Shown here piece by piece: positions 42,621 to 53,734 of a stretch of 64,000 nucleotides of DNA. The stretch lies in contig NC_135369.1 of assembly GCF_049243985.1 (NCBI RefSeq), positions 21,230,533 to 21,294,532 of the forward strand, read 5' to 3'. Made by a program: the position numbers and the translations under genes. Position 1 is the first letter of the stretch. The number at the start of each line of letters is the position of its first letter. Origin of the DNA: Paroedura picta. Its lineage: Eukaryota; Chordata; Lepidosauria; Squamata; Gekkonidae. The notes beneath the pieces are model-generated. The model was not told the origin of the DNA, did no database searches, and saw nothing but the letters and a program-made list of their open reading frames with translations.

Positions 42621-43264
42621 TGGCTTTTAAATATGATTTTTACTGTGCCTCTTTTAAATTGCAAGCCACTGTGGTGGCCATTGTGATGAGGGTAAAGCAG
42701 GATATAAAGCAGAAGAGGTCTCTCTCTCCCCCTGTGTTCCTGTCTAGAATTCAGAGCCTGAAGCAGAAAGAGGGAAGCTGTTCGCAGTGGATTAGCTGGC
42801 ATCACAACTGAGTGGTGTACTTCTCATCTAGGCTCTGAGGTGAATAGTGGCCAGCTGCCCCATGCAAAGGTGGATGAGCAATTGCATAGCACCACTGAAA
42901 TGATGTGCCTGTAAGAGTGTGTGGTTCTGTTCTCCAAGCCTGGAAATTATATTCCCATTGTGCGAAATTTCCAAAACCTGAAATGTTGGGCTTGAACACA
43001 TCTGGGGGAAACCTTCCTCTGCAGTCTGGCCCAGCTTATTATGTATGTATTTGATCTTTAGGCTGCTCCTCCCTGCACAGTAGGTTTGGGGTGGCTTGCC
43101 ACAGAGGCTTATACACATTTTTTTTAAAAAGTTTAAAATAATTCAGTAACCAGTAATTCTACTAACAAGCGTAGTGCTCCCATAAATAAGTTAGTGGGGT
43201 TCTTCAGGTTTTTGAGATCTGAAGGGGGGTGGGTGGGCTGATTTGATATTCTGCTTGCTTGTTT

Positions 43265-43700
43265 TGGTGTCAACCATACACCTGGTGGAAAAGCACCATT
43301 TTACAGGCCCTTAAGAACATGGGGGATTTCAAAAGGGCATGGCAGCTCATTCCACCAGGCTGAAGCCAGGGCCAAAAACCCTGGCTCGGGTCAAGGCCAA
43401 GCGCACTTAGGTAAAGTGCAGTGCTCTTTGGGGGACATAATTGGAGAGGTGGTCCCTTAGACACCCAGGATCCACGCCAGGGTCTTGAAGATCAAAACCA
43501 ACACCTTGAACTTGACCTGGAACTCAGCTGGCAACCAATGCAGCTGCTGGAGGGCAAGTCAAATATGCTCCCTGCACAGGGTACTGGTAAGGATAAGAGT
43601 AGCCATAATTCTTTTCTGGCTGTAATTTACAGATCAAAGTCAAGGGAAGACCCTTGCAGAGCGAGTTACAGTAGTCCAGTCTGCTGGTGACGATGGTTGA
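43265..43700 (-). repeat. L2-like LINE, ORF2 C-terminal part
   Basis: On the minus strand it reads a diverged LDYCNSL near 43660 and later WPWLQPGGMSCHALLKSP, the end of L2-type ORF2. Confidence 0.6.
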
Positions 43701-43777
43701 TCATCGTGGTAGGTGTTCCAGGGTACCAGAAACTTTGCTTGGCATTGATGTAAAAATGGCATCTTTTCTTCTTTGAC

Positions 43778-43990
43778 TTGGGGAGGAGCATCGCTCAATG
43801 GGCAGGACATGTGCTTGACATGCAGAAGTGCCCAGGTTTATTCCTTGGCATCTCCAGTTAAAATGATTGGGTAGGAGTTGATATGAAATACCACTGCCTA
43901 AGGCCCTGGACAGCCTCTGCCAGTCTGAGTAGGCTGCATTGGCCTTGAAGGACTGTTGGTCTGATTCAGTCTCGGGCAGCTCCATGTGTG
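43778..43990 (+). repeat. tRNA-derived SINE (family C)
   Basis: Head aggagcatcgctcaatgggc, B box ccaggtttattcc, body 'aggccctggacagcctctgc' and 'ttggtctgattcagtctcgg'. Confidence 0.7.
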
Positions 43991-43999
43991 TGTTTGTGA

Positions 44000-44845
44000 C
44001 TTGATTTGGGCCCTGAATAGCTATGAACATTGCTAGAGAAGGTAATCTCCCAACTGATTGAGTTGGCTTGTCCTAGGTGAAGCTGCTTGATATGAATATA
44101 TTTCGTTGGCTTGTGTGGTCCAGTTTTGGCGAGACCAGGGATTCCCAACCAGGGTTCCGGGGAACCTGGGGGTTGTGTGAGAGCTCCACAGGGATTGCAC
44201 AGCCTTTTCCAGTAATTTGGATGGCCGTTGACATCGCCAGACATCGCTGGAGCCCACTTTCCCTGTGGCTCTACAGGCCTAGTCTCTTTCTCCACAATGG
44301 AAGTGGTAAACAATGTGATAGATTGACTGCTTCCCGCATCTTCTTTCCACGCCCTCTTCTCTGAAGGGTGCAAAGAAGGCTGGTCGGATTGCTAGTCCAG
44401 AAAATAAGAAAAAACTCCGTCCGATTCTCCTTGTTTTTATTTGTATTTTGTTGTTCTTTTAAATGTTCACCATTTGAGATCCCCTTATAGGGAAATATTG
44501 ATTCTTTCAAATAATATAGGGTATGCACCAAACAATAGCCACCAAAGCGGGTTCTGGATCAACAAGATGATTCTATTTCCTGTTTTCAGTGTCTTTTTCT
44601 TCAGTGTTATTTATGAAATGATGATATTACACCATGTTATCATTTGATACATACTCAATATTTTAAATAATGAAATGTCCACCTCCTTCAAATATAAAGT
44701 TCCCCTAATTCTCTCAATTGTTTTCTATGAGAGAGAAATAAAAATAAAATCTATAATGTCAACATTGTATAATACCTATAAACGGACTGTAATTCATTTT
44801 TCCACTCATACATGAATGTTTGAAATCTTACCATATCTGACCTTC
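44000..44845. other. DEDD intron 1, AT-rich, nothing recognised
   Basis: No repeat, RNA or coding similarity identified. Confidence 0.35.
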
Positions 44846-44849
44846 TCTG

Positions 44850-44945
44850 AAGGGGCAGGCCCCTTCCTGGGATTCTCGAAGCCTGAAAAATATTTCAGAG
44901 GTTCCTCCACAGACAAAAGGTTGGCAAAGGCTGGGCTAGACTGTG
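44850..44945 (-). mobile_element. End of a gagaaacccctgaaa-like MITE
   Basis: Reverse of 'cagcctttgccaaccttttg tctgtggaggaac', closest to the copy at 47186. Confidence 0.55.
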
Positions 44946-45429
44946 GCTTTTCCTCTGAGATTTCTTTAACTGGCGACTGGGACCTTTTCCAAGTGCTCGA
45001 CCTCTGAGCTGTAACCTGTTCCAGAATTCCCATGTAACCTTTGACCTGTCTTTGTTGCCTGCCCTGTCCAGAAGTTGCTTTGCAGGGATTCTGGGAAATA
45101 AGTGTGCATCTCTGTGCATGCGAAGCCATGCTGGACAGTGTTTCCTCCCCCCCCCCCATATGTTGCATGTCTCTTTCTCATTAAGAATCTCCCCCTCTAA
45201 TGTTTAGCCCCTACATCCATCTACAGTTTACATCTTGCCCCTTGCTAGTTTGCTCTTTGTTCTTGACTGTTTGAACTTTTGGAATGTCTGCTTTCCTAGC
45301 CTTGGCTCTTCGGTTTCTTACCTGATGTCTTTCCTCTAAATGTTCTTCTGTTTTGTCACATAATTCCTGAGTTGCTGCACATGGCAATTCTTTGGGCAGA
45401 ACTCTGAATAAAGTAGCAACAGTTGGAAA

Positions 45430-45995
45430 ACATTGGTGTGCCCATTCTTGGTTCAGTCAGATCTAGCCATAGTGAGCCATGCCCTAGTTAGGTCTAGCGT
45501 AGACTACTGTAGTGCACTCTGCTTGGGGCTGTCCTTGAAGCGTGTTTGGAGCTGGTATGGAAGGCTGCTAGACTGCTGATCAGGACCATGTGATCCCAAT
45601 GTTATATAAGTTTCATTGGCTATAGATCTACTCGGATGTCATATTTGTCCCTGGCTCATGTTATTTCGGCAAGATCTCAGGAAGAAGCCCCCTGATTGCC
45701 CCACCAATTGAAGAAGATTTTTGGTGGGTACATGAAACATGGCCATGTCAGTAGCATCCCCATGATTATGGAATCACCTTCCTAAGAATGTGCACCTGGC
45801 CCCTCACTTTTGATCTTAGGAAGCAGTTGAAGATTATTTTATTGAAGACTGCATTTGATTATGTTTACTAGTAGTTCTGAATCATAATTTTGTTGATTTT
45901 TATGCTGGTAATGTATTTTATTTTATGCACTGTGTCTATCTAGTAAGTTGGCTTGAGTTGCATAAGGAAGAAAGGTGGCTTAGGGTGTTTTAAAT
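45430..45995 (+). repeat. L2-like LINE 3' fragment
   Basis: The run tctagcgtagactactgtag tgcactctgc matches the SRLDYCNAL segment of L2 ORF2. The rest follows the L2 end to aaggtggctta. Confidence 0.6.
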
Positions 45996-46324
45996 TAAAA
46001 AATTGGCAAAGGGTCACTTCTTACTGATGCAACATATGGATATGTTTAGAGAGCCAAGGGTAGAATTGATGGGGCTTTTAAGTTTGCAGCTCTGCAGTGT
46101 GGGAAATTGTGTGTGTGTTTTTAGTTTAAGAAGATACTGACTTGTTTTGTGGACCTTGTATTCTTGTTGCATAGGCTTCCATGTAGCAGCTTCAGTCATG
46201 AGTTTTAGATTTCCTATTCCCAAATGTGCATATATTTTATGTTCCCAAATATGCACACATTGGGCTGTATCAACAGAGGCATGACATGAAAATAACAAGG
46301 AGTCCCACTGTATACCTCATTAGA

Positions 46325-46880
46325 CCACACCTGGTGTCCTGTGTGTAGCTCTGGAGGCTTCACTTCCAAAAGGACATGGGCAAAATTGAAAGGGTACAGA
46401 GGAGAGCGACGAGGATAATCCGGGGCCAAGGGACCAAGCCCTATGAAGATAGGTTGAGGGACTTGGGAATGTTCAGCCTGGAGAAGAGGAGACTGAGAGG
46501 GGACATGATAGCCCTCTTTAAGTATTTGAAAGGTTGTCATTTGGAGGAGGGCAGGGAGAGGTGCCTGTTGGCAGCAGAGGAGAGGATCCACAATAATGGC
46601 TTTAAACTATGTGTAGAATGGTACTGGCTTAGATATCAGAATTTTTTTTTCACAGAGTAGTTCAGCAGTGGAATTGGTTGCCTAAGGAGGTGGTGAGCTC
46701 CCCCTCACTGATGGTCTTTAAGCAGCGGCTGAACACATATCGTGAATTTATTTATTTTATTTTTGTATTTATATACTGCCCTCCCCTGAGGCTTTAGGCT
46801 GAACCTGCATTGAGTAGGATGTTGGATTAGATGGCCTGTTATAGCCCCTTCCAACTTTATGGTACTATGACTTTATGTTT
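46325..46880 (+). repeat. CR1 LINE 3' part
   Basis: Encodes the CR1 ORF2 end (GMFSLEKRRLRGDMIALFKY) and the 3' UTR to ggatggcctg...ccccttccaac. About 60 bp of another LINE tail (tttatatactgccctcccct) interrupts it at 46742-46800. Confidence 0.85.
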
Positions 46881-47185
46881 CTTGCTTACAGGTTACATTG
46901 GTATAGGAGGTTTTGTGAGAGGAGTTGTCAGGAGTCTCCCCCCCCCCCCCAACAGTGACACTACCCAACTGGTGATGACTGAGCTAAGGAAAAGGGGTGA
47001 ACTAGGTCAGTATTCTTGTGGGGTTGGAAGCAGATAGCTTGTGGCAGTTAAAGGGGATAATATGGGATCATGACTGGAATCAGGAAGAGGGACTGGAAGT
47101 GAAGTAGGGCAAAGTTCAGAGAAGAGGTCAGGAGCAAAGCTGCCCCCAGCAGGCAAAGTCGGGAATTGCAGGGCTAGTGCCCGTG

Positions 47186-47590
47186 ATCTAGGTCAGCCTT
47201 TTTCAACCTTTTGATCGTGGAGGAACACTTGAAATAATTTTTCAGGCTTTGAGAAGCCCAAGAAGTGATGTCAGCTGGCCATGCCTCCTTGTCACACCCC
47301 TGGAAGTGACGTCACCAGAAGTGATGTCACCATCCGTGTTAACAGGCAGGTTCGAGGAAGGCCGAGGGGGGAAGAAAGATAGGATGTGGCTTAAGGCAGG
47401 AATAGATGTGCAGGCTCCACCCCCTCCCCAGCACAGAAACAATGAGAGAGCTCATGTTCGGGAGGGGGAGCAAAGTGGCTGGTTACTTAGCTCATGGTTG
47501 AGTCCATTAAGACAGGAAAGGGAATGCCCCAGATTCTTGGGGGTCCAGAAGCCCCTGCTGGGTATCCCTGCTGTAGGTGGACTATTTTGC
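47186..47590 (+). mobile_element. Longer variant of the gagaaacccctgaaa MITE family
   Basis: Begins gtcagcctttttcaacctttt and shares 'tttttcaggctttgagaagc'. The interior (aagtgacgtcaccagaagtg) differs from the shorter copies. The 3' end is not clear. Confidence 0.5.
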
Positions 47591-47599
47591 CAAGCAGTT

Positions 47600-48160
47600 A
47601 CATTGCCTTGAAGCTGAGGTAAGTAGGAGTCAAAGTGGATTTCCTACCCTATCACCTTGTCACGCACGTGTGGGTGGATTCTGGTTCACACCAATAGGTG
47701 ACTGTGGTTGCTGAAGAATAAATCTAGAATTGAGAGACTCAGGGTTTTGTCAGGGTCTGGGGTCTCTTGCTAGTGATTTGGCTTACCAACCAGCTGTTGT
47801 TCACAGTTGTCACCAGCGATCTTCCCTCTGCTGCATGTGCAGGGAGAGAGGCAGGGTCTTTGCGCATTCACAGTTGTAGAGGAACAGTGCGCAGGTGCAG
47901 AAGGAGGCTGTGCGCACACTGGGTCTGGTCAAGGTGGCTAGGAACTTTGTGGCACTGAGTTCTCCGGAAATTTCATTCTTGCCTCCCAAGTGCTGATCTA
48001 CAGAGGAGAAGCAAGCTGTGTGTTACTGGGCCTGATTCCCCCTTAGAAGGAATAGAAGCTGCTCAAGAACGTACATTCTCGCATCACTTCCTTTTCCATG
48101 AAATGTGCACAAGGAGACCATCCCAATGGATTGTGCCTGTGTTAGTAAATGAGTCACATG
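47600..48160. other. DEDD intron 1, nothing recognised
   Basis: No repeat, RNA or coding similarity identified. Confidence 0.35.
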
Positions 48161-48168
48161 GTTTAGAT

Positions 48169-48305
48169 CAGGGGTAGTCAAACTGCGGCCCTCTCGATGT
48201 CCATGGATTACAATTCCTAAAAGCCCCTGCCAGCATTCGCTGGCAGGGGCTCCTGGGAATTGTAGTCCATGGACATCTGGAGGGCCGTAGTTTTGACTAC
48301 CCCTG
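48169..48305. mobile_element. Palindromic hAT-type MITE, copy 8
   Basis: A 137-bp foldback with perfect 8-bp duplication gtttagat at 48161 and 48306. Confidence 0.92.
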
Positions 48306-48313
48306 GTTTAGAT

Positions 48314-49465
48314 TTTTATTCTGTAGTGCTGATTTGAGCCTGACGAACCCTTACTTCTATTTAGGTTTGCATAACCCAATTATGCACCTTTATGGGAAAC
48401 CGTGACTTAGTTGCCTCTCTCCTTAGCCATGGCTGATGGCTCTTCTACAAAGAAGGGGTGAGATACCTAACGGGCCTCTCCCAGCCGTTTTACAGTAAGG
48501 GATTAACGCCGGACCATGTGTGACCTGAAACTCAGTGGAGCAGAGCTGCCGTTGACGCTCTCTCAGGAGTTCCTGCCGGCTATAAATATCTCCGGCAGTG
48601 ACGCAGCTCTGTCTAGGTCAGGCACGTGCGAGAACCTCCCATGGCTAAGTGAGGCTTTGAGAATCTCTTAATTCAAAACAAGGCCGTCTTTCCACTGAAG
48701 AGGGCTCCTTCATTGGTGGGCTGCCCATGGCCAACCCATCCTTATTAGTTCCTTTGAGATACCAAAATAAGTCTGAGAAAGATGCTTTCAGATCAAGAGA
48801 GTGCAGTCTTTTCAGGCTTTTAACCTGGAGTCTGAGTAAAAAACTGTCCCTCTATCTTTCTTGACTTTCTGTATCCCAGCAGTAAATTCAAGGCAGAAAA
48901 AAAATTAAAGTATTTCTGCACACAGTGCATAATTAACTTAAGGAATGCCCTGTCACAGGATGAGGAAATGGCTGCCGGCTTTAAAAAGAGACTTAATTGA
49001 TTTAGGGAGGATGAGATAGCTATTGTGGCCAGCCGCCATGAGGACTAAACAGACCCTCTTGAATTCTGAAGGCAGCAACCCCCTGAAAGTGGGGGGAATA
49101 ATGTGGGAAAGGCTGTTGTTTCCCTGTCCTCCTTGAGAGCTTCCTGGAATGTGGGAGGTGGACTACTGTGGGAAAGAGGGTGTTGCACTTCATGGACCAT
49201 GATTTCATCCAGGGGCTGTCTTCATCTTTTCCAGGACTTTTTCTATGTTTCAGTATATGGATTTAGCATCCTTTCCTTCCTTCCTAGGAATCCTGGGGAT
49301 TGTAGTTCAGACAAGAGAGATTTCTTAACGGAATTAACACACCTATAATTCCTAAGGTTGGCTGGGGGAGTTTTAACCTGCGTAGAACCAGCTTGTGTTT
49401 GTGGCTTGAATCTGTCCTTGCATGTTTTAATCCCACCCTTGTCCCAAAGCACTCAAGTGGTGTAT
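48314..49465. other. DEDD intron 1, nothing recognised
   Basis: No repeat, RNA or coding similarity identified. Confidence 0.35.
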
Positions 49466-49470
49466 ATAGT

Positions 49471-49745
49471 TCATAGAATCATAGAGTTGGCAGGGACCTC
49501 CTGGGTCATCTAGTCCAACCCCCTGCACTATCCACTATAGTGTGCCCTGCACTGCACTATGTAAGACATTCACAACCCTATCGCTCATCTACTGTAACCT
49601 GCCACCCCCTTGAGTCTTCTCAGAATCAGCCTCTCTGTCAGATGGCTATCCAGCCTCTGTTTAAACATTTCCAAAGATGGAGAACCCACCACCTCCCGAG
49701 GAAGCCTGTTCCACTGAGAAACTGCTCTGACTGTCAGTTCTTCCC
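49471..49745 (-). repeat. CR1 LINE 3' end
   Basis: Starts catagaatcatagagttggc; colinear with the copy at 9329, with a short internal duplication of 'ccctgcact' near 49530-49555. Confidence 0.82.
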
Positions 49746-49839
49746 TGGTTTATTCTCCCAGGGAGCCTGTAAGGCAGAGGAAGACTGTGTGTGATTGGCC
49801 CAAAGCTCACTGGGCAAGCTCCCTCATGGAATGGAGATT

Positions 49840-50405
49840 TTCACCTGGGTCTCCCAGAGCCTTGTGTCTCTCCCTAGGAAGTTTTATCTGTCTCTTTCTG
49901 TTGACATCTTCCCAGAAGTGGGTGAAGACTTTGTTTTGTTTCATTTGGCATTCCCGCAAGGATCCTTCCTTCTTAAATGGTGTTTTATGCTGTGTACGTT
50001 TTGTATGTGAGAGCCAGCATGGCGTAGTGGTTAAGCACAGCAGATTCTTAATCTGGAGAACAGGGTTTAATTCTCCACTCCTCCAGTCGCAGCCAGATGG
50101 GGGACCTCGGGACAGTCACAGTTCTCTCCAGAACTCTCTCAGCCTCACCCTGAAGGGTGTCTGTTGAGAGGAAGGAAAAGTGCTTGTGAGTCTTTTTGGG
50201 GTGCCTTTGGGTAGTGAAAAGCAGGATATAAAAACGCACCTCTTAATCCTGGTTATTTTCTTTTTACTCTCAACAAAATTGCTTTAATGATGAATGTTTT
50301 AGTTGATTTTAATGGTTTTATGTGATTTTGTCATATGTTTAAAATTACTAGTGGCTGTTGTAAGAGCACAAAGGTAGGAAAAAAGCTTTTTAACTAACTA
50401 AATAA
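49840..50405 (+). repeat. L2-like LINE 3' end split by a SINE
   Basis: Left part 49840-50008 (ccctaggaagttttatctgt, catttggcattcccgcaagg), right part 50247-50405 with an AT-rich tail. The SINE at 50009-50246 interrupts it. Confidence 0.5.
50009..50246 (+). repeat. Sauria-type SINE
   Basis: Head gagccagcatggcgtagtgg, B box gggtttaattctcc, end aaaacgcacctctt. Older-looking subfamily than the copy at 1801. Confidence 0.85.
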
Positions 50406-51034
50406 TTGTCCGGCACACTAGCTTTTAAAGCTGTTATGCCATGATTCTCTCCTCTCCTTTCTTCTCTGTCTCTGCCTTAGCAGGTCATGCCTCAGCCTGC
50501 TTCTCAAAGGCCAGTCCTTTAGATTCTGGTATGGGAGAGTCAGTCATGGGTCCTAGCATGACCTGTGTTCCAATCCTTGCTCAGCACACACGGGGACCTC
50601 AGATGGGACACCATGTCTTAGCCTGGCCCATTTGATAGGCTTGGTCTGTTAGAACAGGATTCTTGCGGTGGACACTTCCCCAAGATGGTTGGAGGGTATT
50701 CCCACGCAATAAACAATGCAACAAATTTCCAGTGAGCTAACGGATCACTGAGGTCTGTCACTCGCTGTCTGACACCAAGGCTGTCTCTGATCCATTATGC
50801 GTCGTTCCTCGATACGGCAACATACAGGAACTAGAGTACATGCAGAAAAGGAAAATGAGATTCCTTTATCACACGGCGCCAACGAAAGCACAGAAGGAAG
50901 GGGGAGGTTTTTACAGAGGGCCAAAAACTGAAGAATGAACATGTAGCTTTATTTAAATCATTTTTTAAAAATATCTGTTCGAGGCAGCTTGCACATTAAA
51001 ACGATGACTGTTAATAAAACATGCAAACAGGACC

Positions 51035-51240
51035 ATGTGTGCCTGCCTAAAGTGCCATCAAGTTACGTCCAAGTCATGGCTTTCAAGGCAAGCAGCTAAC
51101 AGAGGCGATTTGCCGTTGCCTTCTTCTGCATAGTGATGCTTGTATTCTGTGGTGGTCTCTGATTAAAACACTAACATGGGCCAACCTTATTTAGCTTTGC
51201 AGGTCTGACAAGATCCAGCTAGCCCGGGCCACCCAGGTCA
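51035..51240 (-). repeat. 5S-rRNA-derived SINE
   Basis: Read in reverse, cctgcaaagctaaataaggt tggcccatgttagtgtttta follows 5S rRNA (AAGCTAAGCAGGGT..CTGGTTAGTA). The tail is cttggacgtaacttgatggc. Confidence 0.7.
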
Positions 51241-51309
51241 GCTTGTTTTTAAATATTTCTTGTTCCAATAAGAAAATGCATCAGCCAAACAGTATCAAAC
51301 AAGATTGCC

Positions 51310-51622
51310 AACAAGGTTGTCACTTGGAGGAGGGCAGGATGCTGTTTCTGCTGGCTGCGGAGGAGAGGACACGCAGTAATGGGTTTAAACTACAACGATA
51401 TTGGCTAGATATCAGGGGGAAAAAATTTTCACAGTCAGAATAGTTCAGCAGTGGAATAGGCTGCCTAAGGAGGTGGTGAGCTCCCGCTCACTGGCAGTCT
51501 TCAAGCAAAGGTTGGATACACACTTTTCTCGGATGCTTTAGGATGCTTTGGGCTGATCCTGCGTTGAGCAGGGGGTTGGACTAGATGGCCTGTATGGCCC
51601 CTTCCAACTCTAGGATTCTATG
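51310..51622 (+). repeat. CR1 LINE 3' part
   Basis: From aggttgtcacttggaggagg to ccccttccaactctaggatt; the CR1 ORF2 end and 3' terminus. Confidence 0.85.
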
Positions 51623-51969
51623 AAGATTTTCAGTTAAGTCCTTTCCGGAAAGGAAAAGCTATACATGTTCTGGGCGGGTTTCTCTTAGCTCCTCTAGGCA
51701 TAGATTCTGTAGAAAATGAGCCATGCCTGAGAAGTCTCTGGAGTGGGACACCAGTCCCTTGAATTAATCCATGCAGTTAATAACAAGACCTGATTGACTA
51801 TGTTCTGGCCACTGTGCTCTGCATCACTTGAAGCTCTTGAGCTGTATTCAAGGGCAACGCTGTACAGATAGGGCGCCGTGCTAAATAATGGGAAAAAACT
51901 TAAATTTGGGTTAGTATAGCAGAATCAGACCTGTTTACAAGAGAAGAGAGCCTTTGGGTAAGAATGCTC

Positions 51970-52205
51970 CTGGGATCAGCCAGGGGCTGTGGCTTAGTGG
52001 TGGAGCATTTGCTTTCCTTGCAGGAGGCCCCAGGTTCAGTCCCCGGCATCTCCAGTGAAAAAAGGAACAGGCAGTAGGGGATGAGAAAGACCTTTTTGCC
52101 TGCGACCTGGGAGAGCCGCTGCCAATCTGGGTCGACAGTACTGACTTTGATGGCCAGGGGTCTGATTCAGTAGAGGGCAGCTTCCTGTTCATGTGCCCTG
52201 GTGGT
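51970..52205 (+). repeat. tRNA-derived SINE (family C), best copy
   Basis: Head ggggctgtggcttagtggtg, B box caggttcagtccccgg, body 'gagccgctgccaatctgggt', end gcagcttcctgttcatgtg. Confidence 0.75.
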
Positions 52206-52325
52206 CCTTCCTTCATGTGTTCAAGCTTTTCCAGGAGGAGCAGGCAAGCTCCTAAGCTCTTTACCAGGTTCTTTCCATCTAAGTATGGTGGCAGAAAAGT
52301 CTCCTTCTGTCTTGCTTTGTACCAA

Positions 52326-52561
52326 CCTTTGGTGGCTTGGTGTAGGGATTAAGAGCAGTGGCCTTTAATCTGGAGAACTGGGTTTGACTCCCTACTCCTC
52401 CACATGTTGCCAGCTGGGGGACCTTGGGCCAGTCACAGTTCTCTTAGAACTCTCTCAGTCCCACCTATCCCACAGGGTGTCTTGTGGTGAGAGGAAGGGA
52501 AGGCTGCTTTGAGACTCCTTTGCTTAGTAAAGAGCAGGATGCAAGAACCAGTTCTTCTTCC
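52326..52561 (+). repeat. Sauria-type SINE
   Basis: Head ggtggcttggtgtagggatt, B box gggtttgactcc, end accagttcttcttcc. Confidence 0.88.
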
Positions 52562-52681
52562 AGGAGCCACGTTGCTTTAAAAGCCAGTGCCTGAATTTGC
52601 TTGCTTTCTTTTCCCTTTTCTGCCTGCTCCTGAGTGGCAGGTATTTGTATGTGTTAGGTTGAAATTGTAAGCCACCTTTGA

Positions 52682-52971
52682 TGCTAGCTTGGTGTAGTGG
52701 TTAGGAGTGCGGACTTTTAATCTGGCGAGCAGGGTTCGATTCCACGCTTCTTCCCCACATGCAGCCAGCTGGGGGATCTTGAGCTCGCCACAGCACTGAT
52801 AAAGCTGTTCTGACTGAGCAGTAATATCAGGGCTCTCTCAGCCTTACCTCCCTCACAGGGTGTCTGTGGGGAGAGGAAAGGGAAGGGAAGGGGATTGTAA
52901 GCCACTTTGAGACTCCTTCAGTTAGAGAAAAGTGGTATATAAGAATCAACTCTTCTTCTGCTTCTTCTTCT
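52682..52971 (+). repeat. Sauria-type SINE
   Basis: Head gctagcttggtgtagtggtt, B box ggttcgattcc, CTT-rich end. It lies about 120 bp after the previous copy in the same orientation. Confidence 0.9.
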
Positions 52972-53204
52972 ATGGCAAAAAGGCAAAATATAAAGCTATC
53001 CAGTAATAGCCCTAAAGTCCCAGGTTATGGATCAGGAAGTCATTGGTTTGAATCCTGCTGCACTATGTGGTCTTAGGCCAGCTGTTTTCAGCCCCTTGCC
53101 TGCACTAACAATACCAGTCTACCTTTCAGTAGTGGTGGAAGGACTACAAGAATTCTAATGAATGCAAAACACTTTGAATGCTCCGTATGTGAACCATGAC
53201 ATAA

Positions 53205-53400
53205 CACTTATAAACAGTTTGGGCCCAGAGTATCTGAAGGGCTGCATTGCTCCTGTGTGCATCATCCTGTTCACAGAGATTGTCCTTCAAGGTCTTCCAT
53301 GAGTCTCTCTGCCCCCTGGAATGAAGTGGATGGTGACCAGGGAGAGGCCTATTCAGATTGTGAGGGCAAAACATGTAGCTATGCAGATTGGTTAGCGTGC
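53205..53400 (+). repeat. L2-like LINE fragment
   Basis: Encodes a GPEYLKGCIAP-like stretch and 'ctctgccccctggaatgaag', from the end of L2 ORF2. Confidence 0.45.
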
Positions 53401-53734
53401 CTTGGATTGATTTCCTTTGCCATCTCCGTTCTGTTCATTTGTGCTGTTCGGTTATTGCCACACGGAAGGGTCTTCCTCTGCTGTGGATTTTTATTGGAAG
53501 ATTCGTGTGGCTTGTAAACTAGCAAAATGCCATTGAATGTTATTGAAATTTGCTTTCTGCTAGAGAACCAGGATGGTATGTTATATTGGCCAAGTAAATA
53601 TCGGTTCCAAGTTCTCAGCAGCGAATAGATGGCCTCTTTTCTTTTTGTGTCCTGTGTCCCAGTTTTAGGAGCCATTCCCACCCCAACCCTCGAGGAAGCT
53701 GGGTGGCCCAAACTGGGCCTGGCAGTCACGCAAG

